From: Martinezella calliandrae
GTDB taxonomy: Bacteria; Pseudomonadota; Alphaproteobacteria; Rhizobiales; Rhizobiaceae
Length of the DNA stretch: 64,000 nucleotides
Assembly: GCF_030272695.1 (NCBI RefSeq)
Contig: NZ_JARFYN010000023.1
Coordinates: 1 to 64,000, forward strand
Reading direction: 5' to 3'
Shown here: piece after piece, positions 8,976 to 16,981 of the stretch
Layout: every line of letters starts with the position of its first letter
Numbering within the stretch: the stretch's first letter is position 1
Notes under the pieces: model-generated
Seen by the model: only the letters and a program-made list of their open reading frames with translations
The model's database searches: none
What the model was told of the DNA's origin: nothing
Translations under genes and position numbers: made by a program

Positions 8976-10061
8976 ATGAAACTTCGTATCGTCGTGGCGC
9001 TTGCCGCACTCATCACCTCGCTTGGCTCAGTCTCAGCCGAGGAATTGACCATCCGTTTTGGCTATCCCGGCATCGGCCTTGATAACAGGCAATATTCGCA
9101 AGGGGACGCGACATCCTATGCGCGGGCTCGGGAACTCATAGAAAAGGAATTCGCTTCCGACAAGGACATCAAGATCGAGTGGACCTTCTTCCGAGGCGCC
9201 GGCCCCGCATTGAACGAGGCCGTTGCGGCAAAGCAACTCGACTTCTTCCTGCTCGGAGACCTGCCCGCGATCGTCGGCAGGTCACGCGGGCTGGGTTACA
9301 AGTTCATCTTTGCCACCGGCCGACATCAGCCGATCTATCTCGCGGTTCCAGCCAATAGCGACATCAAGTCTATCGGCGATGTCAGGGGCAAGAAAGTCGC
9401 GCTCTTCAAGGGAACAAATCTGCAGCTTGCTACAGATCGCGTGTTGGCCACCCACGACCTGACGGAAAGAGACGTCCGCTTCATTAACCTGGATACCAAC
9501 GCCGCCGTGCCCGCGCTCACCTCCGGCAATGTCGACGCCGTCTTCGGCGGTCCGGAATTTCTGGCATTGACAAAGAAGGGAATCGTGAAGATCGTCTACT
9601 CCACCAAGGGTGACGATCCGACGCTCGGACGAAACTCCTCCTATCTGGTCACGGCTGCCTTCGAACAGGCCCATCCCGATATCACACAGCGTGTCGTCAC
9701 CACCTTCGTGAAAGCGGCGGCATTCGCTTCCGATCCGGCCAACAGGCAAGAGGTCTTTGATGCATGGGCGCTTTCAGGTTTCCCGAAGGATTCGTTCGAC
9801 GCTGATATCGAAGGCGATACGCTCGCAAACCGGCTCAACCCCTTGATCGATGATTTCGTTATCGCGCGCTACAAGGATCAGGTGGCCCGGGCCAAGGCCT
9901 ATGGCTTGATCAAGAACGACGTCGATGTCGACGCCTGGCTGGAGCCGAAATATCTGCGGCAGGCGCTCAAGGATCTGAAGCTGGAAAACTACTGGTCCAG
10001 CTACGCCGCCAATGGCGAGATCGCCACGCCCGGCACCCTCGACAAAAAGCAGACCAACTGA
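8976..10061 (+). CDS. ABC transporter substrate-binding protein, sulfonate/alkylsulfate (SsuA/TauA/NitT type)
   Basis: This is a 361-residue periplasmic binding protein with a clear signal peptide: MKLRIVVALAALI, then cleavage after VSA at about residue 22. The mature part has the lobes of the NMT1/SsuA-like family (RFGYPGIG, AVAAKQLDFFLLGDLPAIVGRSRG, VRGKKVALFKGTNLQ, LTSGNVDAVFGGPEF). It would capture the organosulfur compound in the periplasm and hand it to the two downstream permeases. It starts 25 bases after the dioxygenase gene with an AGGGGGAAAG ribosome site, so the genes are co-transcribed. Confidence 0.85.
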   Translation: MKLRIVVALAALITSLGSVSAEELTIRFGYPGIGLDNRQYSQGDATSYARARELIEKEFASDKDIKIEWTFFRGAGPALNEAVAAKQLDFFLLGDLPAIVGRSRGLGYKFIFATGRHQPIYLAVPANSDIKSIGDVRGKKVALFKGTNLQLATDRVLATHDLTERDVRFINLDTNAAVPALTSGNVDAVFGGPEFLALTKKGIVKIVYSTKGDDPTLGRNSSYLVTAAFEQAHPDITQRVVTTFVKAAAFASDPANRQEVFDAWALSGFPKDSFDADIEGDTLANRLNPLIDDFVIARYKDQVARAKAYGLIKNDVDVDAWLEPKYLRQALKDLKLENYWSSYAANGEIATPGTLDKKQTN

Positions 10062-10122
10062 ACGTCGATATGCCCGCCTGCGCCGATTGGCGCGGGCGGT
10101 CCCTTGCCACCGAGGACAAGAT

Positions 10123-10947
10123 ATGACTTTGACCGTTTCGGCTGACCAGCCGGTAGAACGACGCGTGATCGGCCTGTTGCCCGTTCTCACCAACGCCGCC
10201 TATGCGCTCTCCCTGCCGCTTGTCCTGCTGCTCGCATGGCAACTCTCCTCGCAATACGGCTGGCTTCCGGAACAGATCCTGCCGGCTCCCAAGGTGGTGT
10301 GGGTGACGATCGTGGACCTTTGGAGCGAAGGGACGCTTGCCGAACATACATTGCGAAGCCTGCAGCGCGTCGCCATCGGCTTTGTCATCGGTGCATTGCT
10401 CGGCCTCCTTACCGGCACGATCCTCGGCCTGCTGCCGCGATCAAGAGCATTCATCTGGCCGGTTTTCACGGCTGTGGCACAGGTGAACATGCTTGCCTGG
10501 TTGCCGCTCCTCGTGCTGTTCGTCGGCATCGATGAAGAGCTCAAATATGTCAGCATCGCCTGGTCGGCGGCGATACCGGTCATATTGGCAACGACACGTA
10601 GCATCGCCGGCGTGCCGTCGCAACTTATCGAACTCGGGCGCGTCCTAAACTTCACGCCCTTGCAGCGCGTGTCGACGATCATCCTGCCAGCTGCCCTCCC
10701 CACCCTCTTTACCGGCCTTCGCGAAGGGCTGGCGGCGGCCTGGCAAAACCTCGTGATTGTGGAGTTGTTCGCCTCCTTCGAGGGCCTTGGCTATCTGATC
10801 ACCTGGGGTCGCCAACTGTTTCAGCTGGAGCTTGTCATCGCCGCCATGCTGGTGATCGCCGCAATCGGCTTGCTGCTAAACGGCGCGCTCGAATATCTGG
10901 AACGCTTCGTCCAACCCTGGAAGACGGAGGCGCGAAATGACCGCTGA
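10123..10947 (+). CDS. ABC transporter permease (SsuC/TauC type), first of two
   Basis: A 274-residue inner-membrane protein with about six hydrophobic helices and the binding-protein-dependent transport signature around ELGRVLNFTPLQRVSTIILPAA (EAA loop that docks the ATPase). Start at ATG 10123 follows the purine-rich GAGGACAAG; a longer frame reaches back into the binding-protein gene but is not family-like. It overlaps the next permease gene by 11 bases. Having two non-identical permeases suggests a heterodimeric channel. Confidence 0.85.
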   Translation: MTLTVSADQPVERRVIGLLPVLTNAAYALSLPLVLLLAWQLSSQYGWLPEQILPAPKVVWVTIVDLWSEGTLAEHTLRSLQRVAIGFVIGALLGLLTGTILGLLPRSRAFIWPVFTAVAQVNMLAWLPLLVLFVGIDEELKYVSIAWSAAIPVILATTRSIAGVPSQLIELGRVLNFTPLQRVSTIILPAALPTLFTGLREGLAAAWQNLVIVELFASFEGLGYLITWGRQLFQLELVIAAMLVIAAIGLLLNGALEYLERFVQPWKTEARNDR

Positions 10948-11725
10948 CACCCTGTCCTTTCAGCCGCTTCGAGGAGCCGCCAGGCATTGGCGTCCATTCG
11001 TGGCCTTCGGGGCTATCTTTCTTCTTTGGCTGACGGCGTCGGAGTTCGGATGGGTGGATCCCCGCTTCCTTCCTTCGCCGACAGCGGTCGCCGCCCGCGC
11101 CAGAACGGAATTCACAACAGGCACGCTGGCTTTCGATATCGGCGCAAGCCTGCGGCGAAATCTTATCGGTTTTGCAATTGGCGCATCGGCCGGACTTCTG
11201 CTCGGTCTGGTTCTCGGTTTCTCGCGCGCTGCGGAGCGGATTGTCGGCCCGACTCTGCTTGCCTTCCGCCAGATCGCATTGTTCGCCTGGGTGCCGCTGC
11301 TGTCCGTATGGTTCGGCGGTGCGGATGCCGGGAAGATCGCCTTCATCGCCGTTGCCGGATTCCAGCCCGTCGTCATCAATACATGGCAGGGCATAAGAGG
11401 ACTACCACCGGCCTATCGGGAGCTGTCGGACGTGCTGATCTTCAGCCGCATTGATTTTGCACGCCTGATCGCCTTGCCGGGCGCCCTTCCCGCCATATTC
11501 ACCGGCCTGCACGCCGGCCTGATCTACGCCTGGCTCGCCACGCTCGGATCGGAACTGTTTCTCAACGTCACCCCCGGCATCGGCGGGCGGCTGAACGAGG
11601 GCAGCCAGCTCTTCGAGATGGATCTGCTCTTCCTCGGCATCATCATTCTGGCCGCGATCGGCCTCTTCTACAACAGCTCGGCCCTCTGGCTAGAGACATG
11701 GCTTCTCAGGAGACGAACGAGGTGA
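10937..11725 (+). CDS. ABC transporter permease (SsuC/TauC type), second of two
   Basis: The 262-residue membrane protein has the EAA-type loop YRELSDVLIFSRIDFARLIALPGALP and hydrophobic helices similar in layout to the preceding permease, but with low identity to it. It overlaps both neighbours (11 bases with the upstream permease, 28 with the ATPase gene), which implies translational coupling. It would form the other half of the transmembrane pore for sulfonate or alkylsulfate uptake. Confidence 0.85.
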   Translation: MTADTLSFQPLRGAARHWRPFVAFGAIFLLWLTASEFGWVDPRFLPSPTAVAARARTEFTTGTLAFDIGASLRRNLIGFAIGASAGLLLGLVLGFSRAAERIVGPTLLAFRQIALFAWVPLLSVWFGGADAGKIAFIAVAGFQPVVINTWQGIRGLPPAYRELSDVLIFSRIDFARLIALPGALPAIFTGLHAGLIYAWLATLGSELFLNVTPGIGGRLNEGSQLFEMDLLFLGIIILAAIGLFYNSSALWLETWLLRRRTR

Positions 11726-12525
11726 ACCAGATATCCCCATCCGCCGCTTTTCAGATCGGCGTTGCCCCTGCGCTCGAAATCAACAAGCTCGACAAGAGCT
11801 TCATCGTCGCGGGACGAAGGGTCGAGGTGCTGGCGGGCATCGACCTTTCCATTCGGCCCAGTGAATTCGTCACTATCGTTGGAGCCTCCGGCTGCGGAAA
11901 ATCGACATTGCTGCGTCTGATCCTCGGACTTGATCTCGACTATAGCGGGGATATCCTCGTCGATGGCGCACGTGTTGTGCGGCCGGGCCTCGATCGGTCC
12001 ATCGTTTTTCAGGACCATCGGCTGTTGCCTTGGTTGACCGTCGAAGCAAATGTCGCGGCTGCGCTTCGGCGCAGTCCCCTCTGCTGGACCGAAAAAAAGG
12101 AAACGGTGCGCGATCATATCGAGCTTGTCGGCCTGACACAGTTTGCCAGGGCCTATCCGGCGCAACTCTCCGGCGGAATGGCCCAACGTGTGGCCATCGC
12201 CAGAGCGCTCGTCAACCGGCCGCGCTTCCTGCTGCTTGATGAACCGCTTGGTGCGCTGGACGCCTTGACGCGCCTGCGGTTGCAGGGTGAACTGAAACGC
12301 ATCGTTCAACATGAAGGTACGACGGCGCTGCTGGTCACCCATGATGTCGACGAGGCGGTTCATCTCGGCCACAGGATCGTCATCATGCAGCCCCATCCGG
12401 GTCGGATCGCCACCATCCTGCCTATTCCGGAGCAGGCACGGCAGGATCGCTCGAGTCCGGAGTTCATCCGTCTGAGGGATGAGGTTCTGGGGCTTCTGGG
12501 TGTTGGAGCGGCGCATCGGTCATGA
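11698..12525 (+). CDS. ABC transporter ATPase (SsuB/TauB type)
   Basis: The 275-residue cytoplasmic ATPase carries Walker A GASGCGKST, Q-loop FQDHRLLPWL, signature LSGGMAQR, Walker B FLLLDEPLGALD and H-loop LLVTHDVDEAV, the standard set for nitrate/sulfonate/taurine importers. It energises the two permeases encoded just upstream. It is the last gene of the five-gene operon; decayed DNA follows directly. Confidence 0.88.
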   Translation: MASQETNEVNQISPSAAFQIGVAPALEINKLDKSFIVAGRRVEVLAGIDLSIRPSEFVTIVGASGCGKSTLLRLILGLDLDYSGDILVDGARVVRPGLDRSIVFQDHRLLPWLTVEANVAAALRRSPLCWTEKKETVRDHIELVGLTQFARAYPAQLSGGMAQRVAIARALVNRPRFLLLDEPLGALDALTRLRLQGELKRIVQHEGTTALLVTHDVDEAVHLGHRIVIMQPHPGRIATILPIPEQARQDRSSPEFIRLRDEVLGLLGVGAAHRS

Positions 12526-12569
12526 AACCACGGTAAATGTCGAAGCCAAGGAGAGGTGAGGCGACAAGC

Positions 12570-12727
12570 TCGGATTGCAGGGCGGCCTCTGGGATGTCGT
12601 CGGAACCTTCAACGACAACTTCGGCAACTTTGGTTTTGCCGTCGTCGGAATCTTCATCGCTAGCGGGATCGTCTCGACGGTAGTGTACCGCGTCAAAGGC
12701 TACGATCATTTGCAGGCAAACATCTGA
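12570..12727 (+). pseudogene. NicT/HoxN-family nickel-cobalt permease, C-terminal fragment
   Basis: The frame ending in TGA at 12725-12727 reads GGLWDVVGTFNDNFGNFGFA, then VVGIFIASGIVSTVVYRVKGYD. This resembles the last loop and last helix of HoxN/NixA/NicT nickel-cobalt transporters, which end in a W..V..V.DNFG.LG....GIF...W..S...YR.K.YD pattern. The rest of the gene is missing, so a deletion joined it to the end of the sulfonate operon. Confidence 0.55.
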
Positions 12728-13119
12728 GTCATAAACGGTCGCCCGACTCGATGTGACCTTCGGGCGGCCGTCTCAGCTATCTTCGATACCCAAAAGCTGG
12801 TCTTCGTCAAAGCTGCGGTCGTCCTGGTGGGAACAGGCCACCGCTTACGCCTTAATGGGCGAGGGCAGAGGTCTGAGCTTTCCCAGTCGTGGGGGATATT
12901 GGAGCATGAAGATAACAACCGTCCATCGTCCAACGCGTCATGCCGTATAAATTTGCAAGTTCGACACCGAGATAATCGTTGATTTGTTGCTGGGCGTCCG
13001 TACCAGTCTACCAACGACATACCAGCGGCATGCGAAAGCTTAAGGGCGATATTAAATCGCGTCTCGAAGTAGTGTTTTGAATGACCTGGATATAGCAGCT
13101 GATTGCCATGGTCTGTTCC
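12728..13119. other. Intergenic region, no supportable gene
   Basis: Between the permease fragment and the convergent end of the histidine-kinase gene I see only short unsupported frames on both strands. No terminator hairpin with a T-run was found for either neighbour. Confidence 0.4.
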
Positions 13120-14556
13120 TTAATTATGCTCGTTCACCGGTCCCAGCGACTTCGATTGAAAGAGGCGCAGGCTGAGACGGGCGCTCAAGCCGTGGCCCGA
13201 AGCGGTCTCGCCGAGAGTGATCAAGCCGTCATGGAGATCGGCGATACGGCGCGCGATCGCAAGACCCAGCCCCGAACCCGGCTTCGCGTCGCTACGGGCG
13301 ATCTGGTAAAAGCGTTGGAAGACACGGCTACGTTCCTCCTTGGGGATACCCGGCCCTTCATCGTCAACCGCGATTATCCCCGTCGTCGTGTCCTGCATCA
13401 CGCGCACCGTTACGCAACCGCGTTCGGGACTGTGTGCAATCGCGTTATCGACGAGGTTCGCGATGATTTCCTTGAGAAGCAGAGGGTCACCCACGACGTT
13501 AATGGGCTCGTTCGGGGCATCGAGCGCGATATCGACATCGCGTTTCAGAGCCTTAGGCGCGTGCTCGCCCAGGACGTCGGCTGCAAGGCGCCCAAGATCG
13601 ACGCTCTGATCGAGATCGATCGCGCGGCTTTGCGGATCAACCCGTGCCAGCACGATCAGTTGCTGAAGCACACGTTGAAGGCGCTTCACGCCGGATTGGG
13701 CTTCGGCGAGCGTTGCCAGAAGATTGTCCTGGCCTACAGCCTGCCGCTCGAGAAGCTCAAGATGCAGCCTGATACCGCTCAGTGGCGAGCGCAACTGATG
13801 GGAGGCATCGGCGGTAAAATCGCGCACGCCGGCGTTCGTCTCATCCAGCAGCTCCATCAACGTGTTGATCGCCGAGACGAGATCGACGGCCTCCTCTGGC
13901 ACCCGTGCGGTATCGATGTGGGTAAAGGGAATGGCGCCCGGTGTCGCCCGTCCCAAAAGCTCCTGACTGATCTCTGTTAGCGGCAGAAGGCCGCGCAAAA
14001 TGGCCAGATAGGAGAGAATAGCAGCAGTACTCAGGAGAACGGCTTCAAAGAATACAAGCACGAGGACCATCCTTGCTTCCATATCAAGCCGACTGTTAAG
14101 GGTCTCCGCCATCCTGAAGGTGAGGGGACGGGCGGAACCTTCGATGGTGTGGCTCGTCATCGCGATCCGCACCGGGTTGCCACTAAGATCGGCCGGCTCA
14201 TGCGTAATGCGGTCGAGGGGCGCAGGACCCGTGTCCAGCGCACAGAGCGCTGGATCGCCTCGCTGAAAGCCCGCGCCATCGGATATACAAAATGCAAATG
14301 TGTCATTCGCCTCATCGCCCAGGATCTCGATGGCGCCCTGCGCGACCGTGTTGTCGAGATGCGCTGGACCGCGCGCGGTCGCGCGATCGATGATAGAGAC
14401 GAGCGCCGCATCGAGCAGGCGATCCTGCGTCAGGCTCACGACGCTATGAATGAGGAATGCGCCGCCGATGCCGAAGACGATCGCCAGCACGGCGACCGGC
14501 AACACCATATTTTGCAGAAGGCGCCGACGGATAGACGGAGCGGCGTTCACGCTCAT
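13120..14556 (-). CDS. tctE: Sensor histidine kinase, TctE-like
   Basis: The 478-residue kinase has two membrane helices (about 17-40 and 163-185) flanking a periplasmic sensor region of the TctE type, a HAMP-like linker, the phospho-acceptor H-box ASHQLRSPLSGI (His near 253), the N-box EIIANLVDNAIAHSP, the G1 box VDDEGPGIP and the G2 box GSGLGLAIARRIADLH. It would sense an external organic acid and phosphorylate the response regulator. Its ATG directly follows the regulator's stop. The pair is divergent from an MFS organic-acid symporter, which fits the TctDE theme of tricarboxylate uptake control. Confidence 0.85.
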   Translation of the reverse strand: MSVNAAPSIRRRLLQNMVLPVAVLAIVFGIGGAFLIHSVVSLTQDRLLDAALVSIIDRATARGPAHLDNTVAQGAIEILGDEANDTFAFCISDGAGFQRGDPALCALDTGPAPLDRITHEPADLSGNPVRIAMTSHTIEGSARPLTFRMAETLNSRLDMEARMVLVLVFFEAVLLSTAAILSYLAILRGLLPLTEISQELLGRATPGAIPFTHIDTARVPEEAVDLVSAINTLMELLDETNAGVRDFTADASHQLRSPLSGIRLHLELLERQAVGQDNLLATLAEAQSGVKRLQRVLQQLIVLARVDPQSRAIDLDQSVDLGRLAADVLGEHAPKALKRDVDIALDAPNEPINVVGDPLLLKEIIANLVDNAIAHSPERGCVTVRVMQDTTTGIIAVDDEGPGIPKEERSRVFQRFYQIARSDAKPGSGLGLAIARRIADLHDGLITLGETASGHGLSARLSLRLFQSKSLGPVNEHN

Positions 14557-15222
14557 TCACTCGACCTCGAGAATATACCCAACCCCGCGGATTGTACGAA
14601 TATTGGGACCATTTGGTTCAAGCTTCTTGCGCAGGCGGCCGAGATGCAGTTCCACAGCATTGGGCGTCAGTGCATTGTCGAAATTCGAAATCGCAGAAGC
14701 AAGCCGCTCCTTCTGCACGACCTGGCCTGCGCGGCTGAGAAGAAGAACGAGCACAGAATACTCCCTCGGACGCAGGAAGAGCGTGCGCCCGGCAAGCGTT
14801 ACCGTGCAGGAGTTACGATCAATAGATAGAGCGCCGAAGGTCAGCATCGGGCTGGGTTGGTTCTGGCCGCGCCGGACGAGTGAGCGGACGCGGGCCTCGA
14901 ACTCTTCGAGCGCGAAGGGCTTGGTCAGATAATCGTCGGCTCCCACATCGAGCCCGGCGACCCGGTCGGGAATGGCATCGCGTGCAGTCAGGATCATCAC
15001 AGGCGTTGTCGAACCGGCCCGCCGCAGCGCTTTCAGGACAGTAAGTCCATCCATTTCCGGCAAGCCGAGGTCGAGCACGATGAGCGCATAATCTTCTTCA
15101 AGGGCTACGGATAGCCCGTCGCGGCCATTGTGGACACGATCGACCGCATAGCCGGCACCCACAAGCGCCGCCATGATCCCGCGCGCCAACGACGGGTCAT
15201 CCTCGACAACGAGGACCCGCAT
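14557..15222 (-). CDS. tctD: OmpR-family response regulator, TctD-like
   Basis: This 221-residue protein has a receiver domain (VVEDDPSLARG; phospho-acceptor Asp in IVLDLGLPEMDGL, near residue 51; conserved Lys in DYLTKPF) and a C-terminal winged-helix DNA-binding domain (LRPREYSVLVLLLSRAGQVV, RLRKKLEPNGPNIRTIRGVGY). The ATG at 15222 is chosen because GGGAGGAA lies just before it; a GTG six codons earlier would leave that ribosome site inside the gene. It probably controls the divergent symporter at 15488 through the 265-base shared intergenic region. Confidence 0.88.
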   Translation of the reverse strand: MRVLVVEDDPSLARGIMAALVGAGYAVDRVHNGRDGLSVALEEDYALIVLDLGLPEMDGLTVLKALRRAGSTTPVMILTARDAIPDRVAGLDVGADDYLTKPFALEEFEARVRSLVRRGQNQPSPMLTFGALSIDRNSCTVTLAGRTLFLRPREYSVLVLLLSRAGQVVQKERLASAISNFDNALTPNAVELHLGRLRKKLEPNGPNIRTIRGVGYILEVE

Positions 15223-15487
15223 GCCTTCCTCCCTGGTCACGATTTGCTTTGGCCTAGATCAAGCACGGAGGATGGGTCCGCGACAAGACAATTCGTGCCG
15301 CTCAGGCGGCGTGACAGGTTGGTGACAGGAAATCCGATGTAAGCGATTGGAAATGAGTTTGGTAAAGCCGGATGTTGCGGCCTGCCGTCGATAAGCGACG
15401 TGGGCTAACACGACCGACGCGCGACCGTTCGAATGGAGACCGGAGGATCCCAGGCGGGGTAAGTCTCATGCATAGGGAGGAACAACC

Positions 15488-16786
15488 ATGACAGCAAGCA
15501 CACGCTCATCCCGCGTTGGCACCGTATTGCGCGTGACAAGCGGCAATTTCCTGGAAATGTTCGACTTTTTCCTCGTCGGCATCTATGCCAGCAACATTTC
15601 CAAGACCTTCTTCCCGTCGAACAATGAAGTTGCATCGCTGATGCTGACCTTCATGACCTTCGGCGCAGGCTTTCTGATGCGACCGCTCGGTGCGATCTTT
15701 CTGGGCGCCTATGTCGACAAAATCGGCCGCCGCCAGGGCCTCATCGTCACGCTCAGTATCATGGCGCTCGGCACCGTGCTCATCGCCTTCGTACCAGGCG
15801 TCCAGACGATCGGTCTCTTCGCGCCGCTACTCGTTCTCATCGGCCGCCTGTTGCAGGGCTTTTCTGCCGGCGTGGAACTCGGCGGCGTCTCGGTCTATCT
15901 GGCGGAGATGTCGACGCCCAACAACAAAGGCTTCTACGTATCATGGCAGTCGGGCAGTCAGCAGGCTGCCATCATGGTCGCAGCCGTCCTCGGCTACGCG
16001 CTGAACTCCCTTATGCCACCGAACATGATGTCGGATTGGGGCTGGCGCATACCCTTCTTCATCGGCTGCGGCATCGTGCCGTTCCTGTTCTATGTCCGGC
16101 GCTCGCTCGAAGAAACGAAGGAGTTCGCTGCTCGTCAAAATCGCCCCACAATGACGCAGCTCTACCAGACGCTAGCCACGAACTGGGGCATCATCCTGCT
16201 CGGCATGCTGATGGTCGTCATGACGACGGTCTCGTTCTATGCCATCACCGTTTACACGCCGACCTTCGGTAAGAGCGTCCTGAAGCTTTCGGAGACCGAC
16301 AGCCTTCTCGTAACGTTCTGTGTCGCTTTGTCGAACTTCTTCTGGCTGCCGGTCATGGGCGCTGTCTCCGACCGCATCGGCCGCAAGCCCGTACTCGTCG
16401 TCTTTTCGGCGCTCTCGCTCGTGACAGCTTACCCGGCCATCGCATGGCTCGTTGCCGCAGCGAGCTTCGAACGCATGCTGATCGCCGAACTCTGGCTCAG
16501 CTTCCTCTATGCCAGCTACAATGGCGCCATGGTGGTGGCGCTGACAGAGATCGTACCGCCGATCGTACGGACGGCGGGCTTCTCGCTCGCCTATTCACTG
16601 GCAACGGCGATCTTCGGCGGCTTTACGCCGGCCATTGCCACCTGGCTCATCCAGGAGACAGGCGACAAGGCGGCACCAGGTTATTGGCTTGCCTTTGCAG
16701 GCGGTTGCGGACTGGTCGCGACGCTCCTCATTTACCGCAAGGCGACGGACGGCGCACGGTCAAGTGGCACCATTGTCAGGGCATGA
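15488..16786 (+). CDS. MFS (MHS-family) organic-acid:proton symporter, citrate/tricarballylate type
   Basis: The 432-residue protein has about 12 membrane helices and the metabolite:H+ symporter features: GNFLEMFDFFLVGIYA at the first helix, the inter-helix loop GAYVDKIGRRQGL, and SAGVELGGVSVYLAEM in helix 4. This is the pattern of citrate CitA and tricarballylate TcuC transporters. It would import a di- or tricarboxylate with protons. The ATG follows AGGGAGGAACAACC. The TctDE-like system encoded divergently is the probable regulator. Confidence 0.85.
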   Translation: MTASTRSSRVGTVLRVTSGNFLEMFDFFLVGIYASNISKTFFPSNNEVASLMLTFMTFGAGFLMRPLGAIFLGAYVDKIGRRQGLIVTLSIMALGTVLIAFVPGVQTIGLFAPLLVLIGRLLQGFSAGVELGGVSVYLAEMSTPNNKGFYVSWQSGSQQAAIMVAAVLGYALNSLMPPNMMSDWGWRIPFFIGCGIVPFLFYVRRSLEETKEFAARQNRPTMTQLYQTLATNWGIILLGMLMVVMTTVSFYAITVYTPTFGKSVLKLSETDSLLVTFCVALSNFFWLPVMGAVSDRIGRKPVLVVFSALSLVTAYPAIAWLVAAASFERMLIAELWLSFLYASYNGAMVVALTEIVPPIVRTAGFSLAYSLATAIFGGFTPAIATWLIQETGDKAAPGYWLAFAGGCGLVATLLIYRKATDGARSSGTIVRA

Positions 16787-16871
16787 TAGGACGAGGCGGG
16801 GGCCACCTTCCGGTCTCTCACCCTTCCACTCAGTCGCTTTCATCGAATTCAGTCCCAATAAGGAGGAGTTT

Positions 16872-16981
16872 TTGGGTACGAAACGCATTGCAACGGCCTT
16901 TGCCGCCTTCTTTCTGCTTATCGCCCCCAGTGCATTTGCCGATACGATCAAGGTCGTTTCTTCCGGAGGTTTCGCTGCCGG
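16872..16981 (+). pseudogene. Periplasmic substrate-binding protein, N-terminal fragment cut by an IS
   Basis: A TTG codon at 16872, preceded by AGGAGG at 16861, opens a frame with a typical signal peptide (lysine/arginine start, FAAFFLLIAPSAFA, cleavage before DTIKV). It continues as IKVVSSGGFAAG and then runs into IS110-family DNA, where it reads nonsense to a stop at 17030. VVSSGGFAA is typical of ModA-like binding proteins. The rest of the gene is not found beyond the IS. It probably followed the symporter as a related uptake component. Confidence 0.65.

Noticed and set aside
14149..14829. Plus-strand 226-residue open frame
   Set aside because: Antisense shadow across the histidine-kinase and response-regulator genes, both of which carry full motif sets on the other strand.
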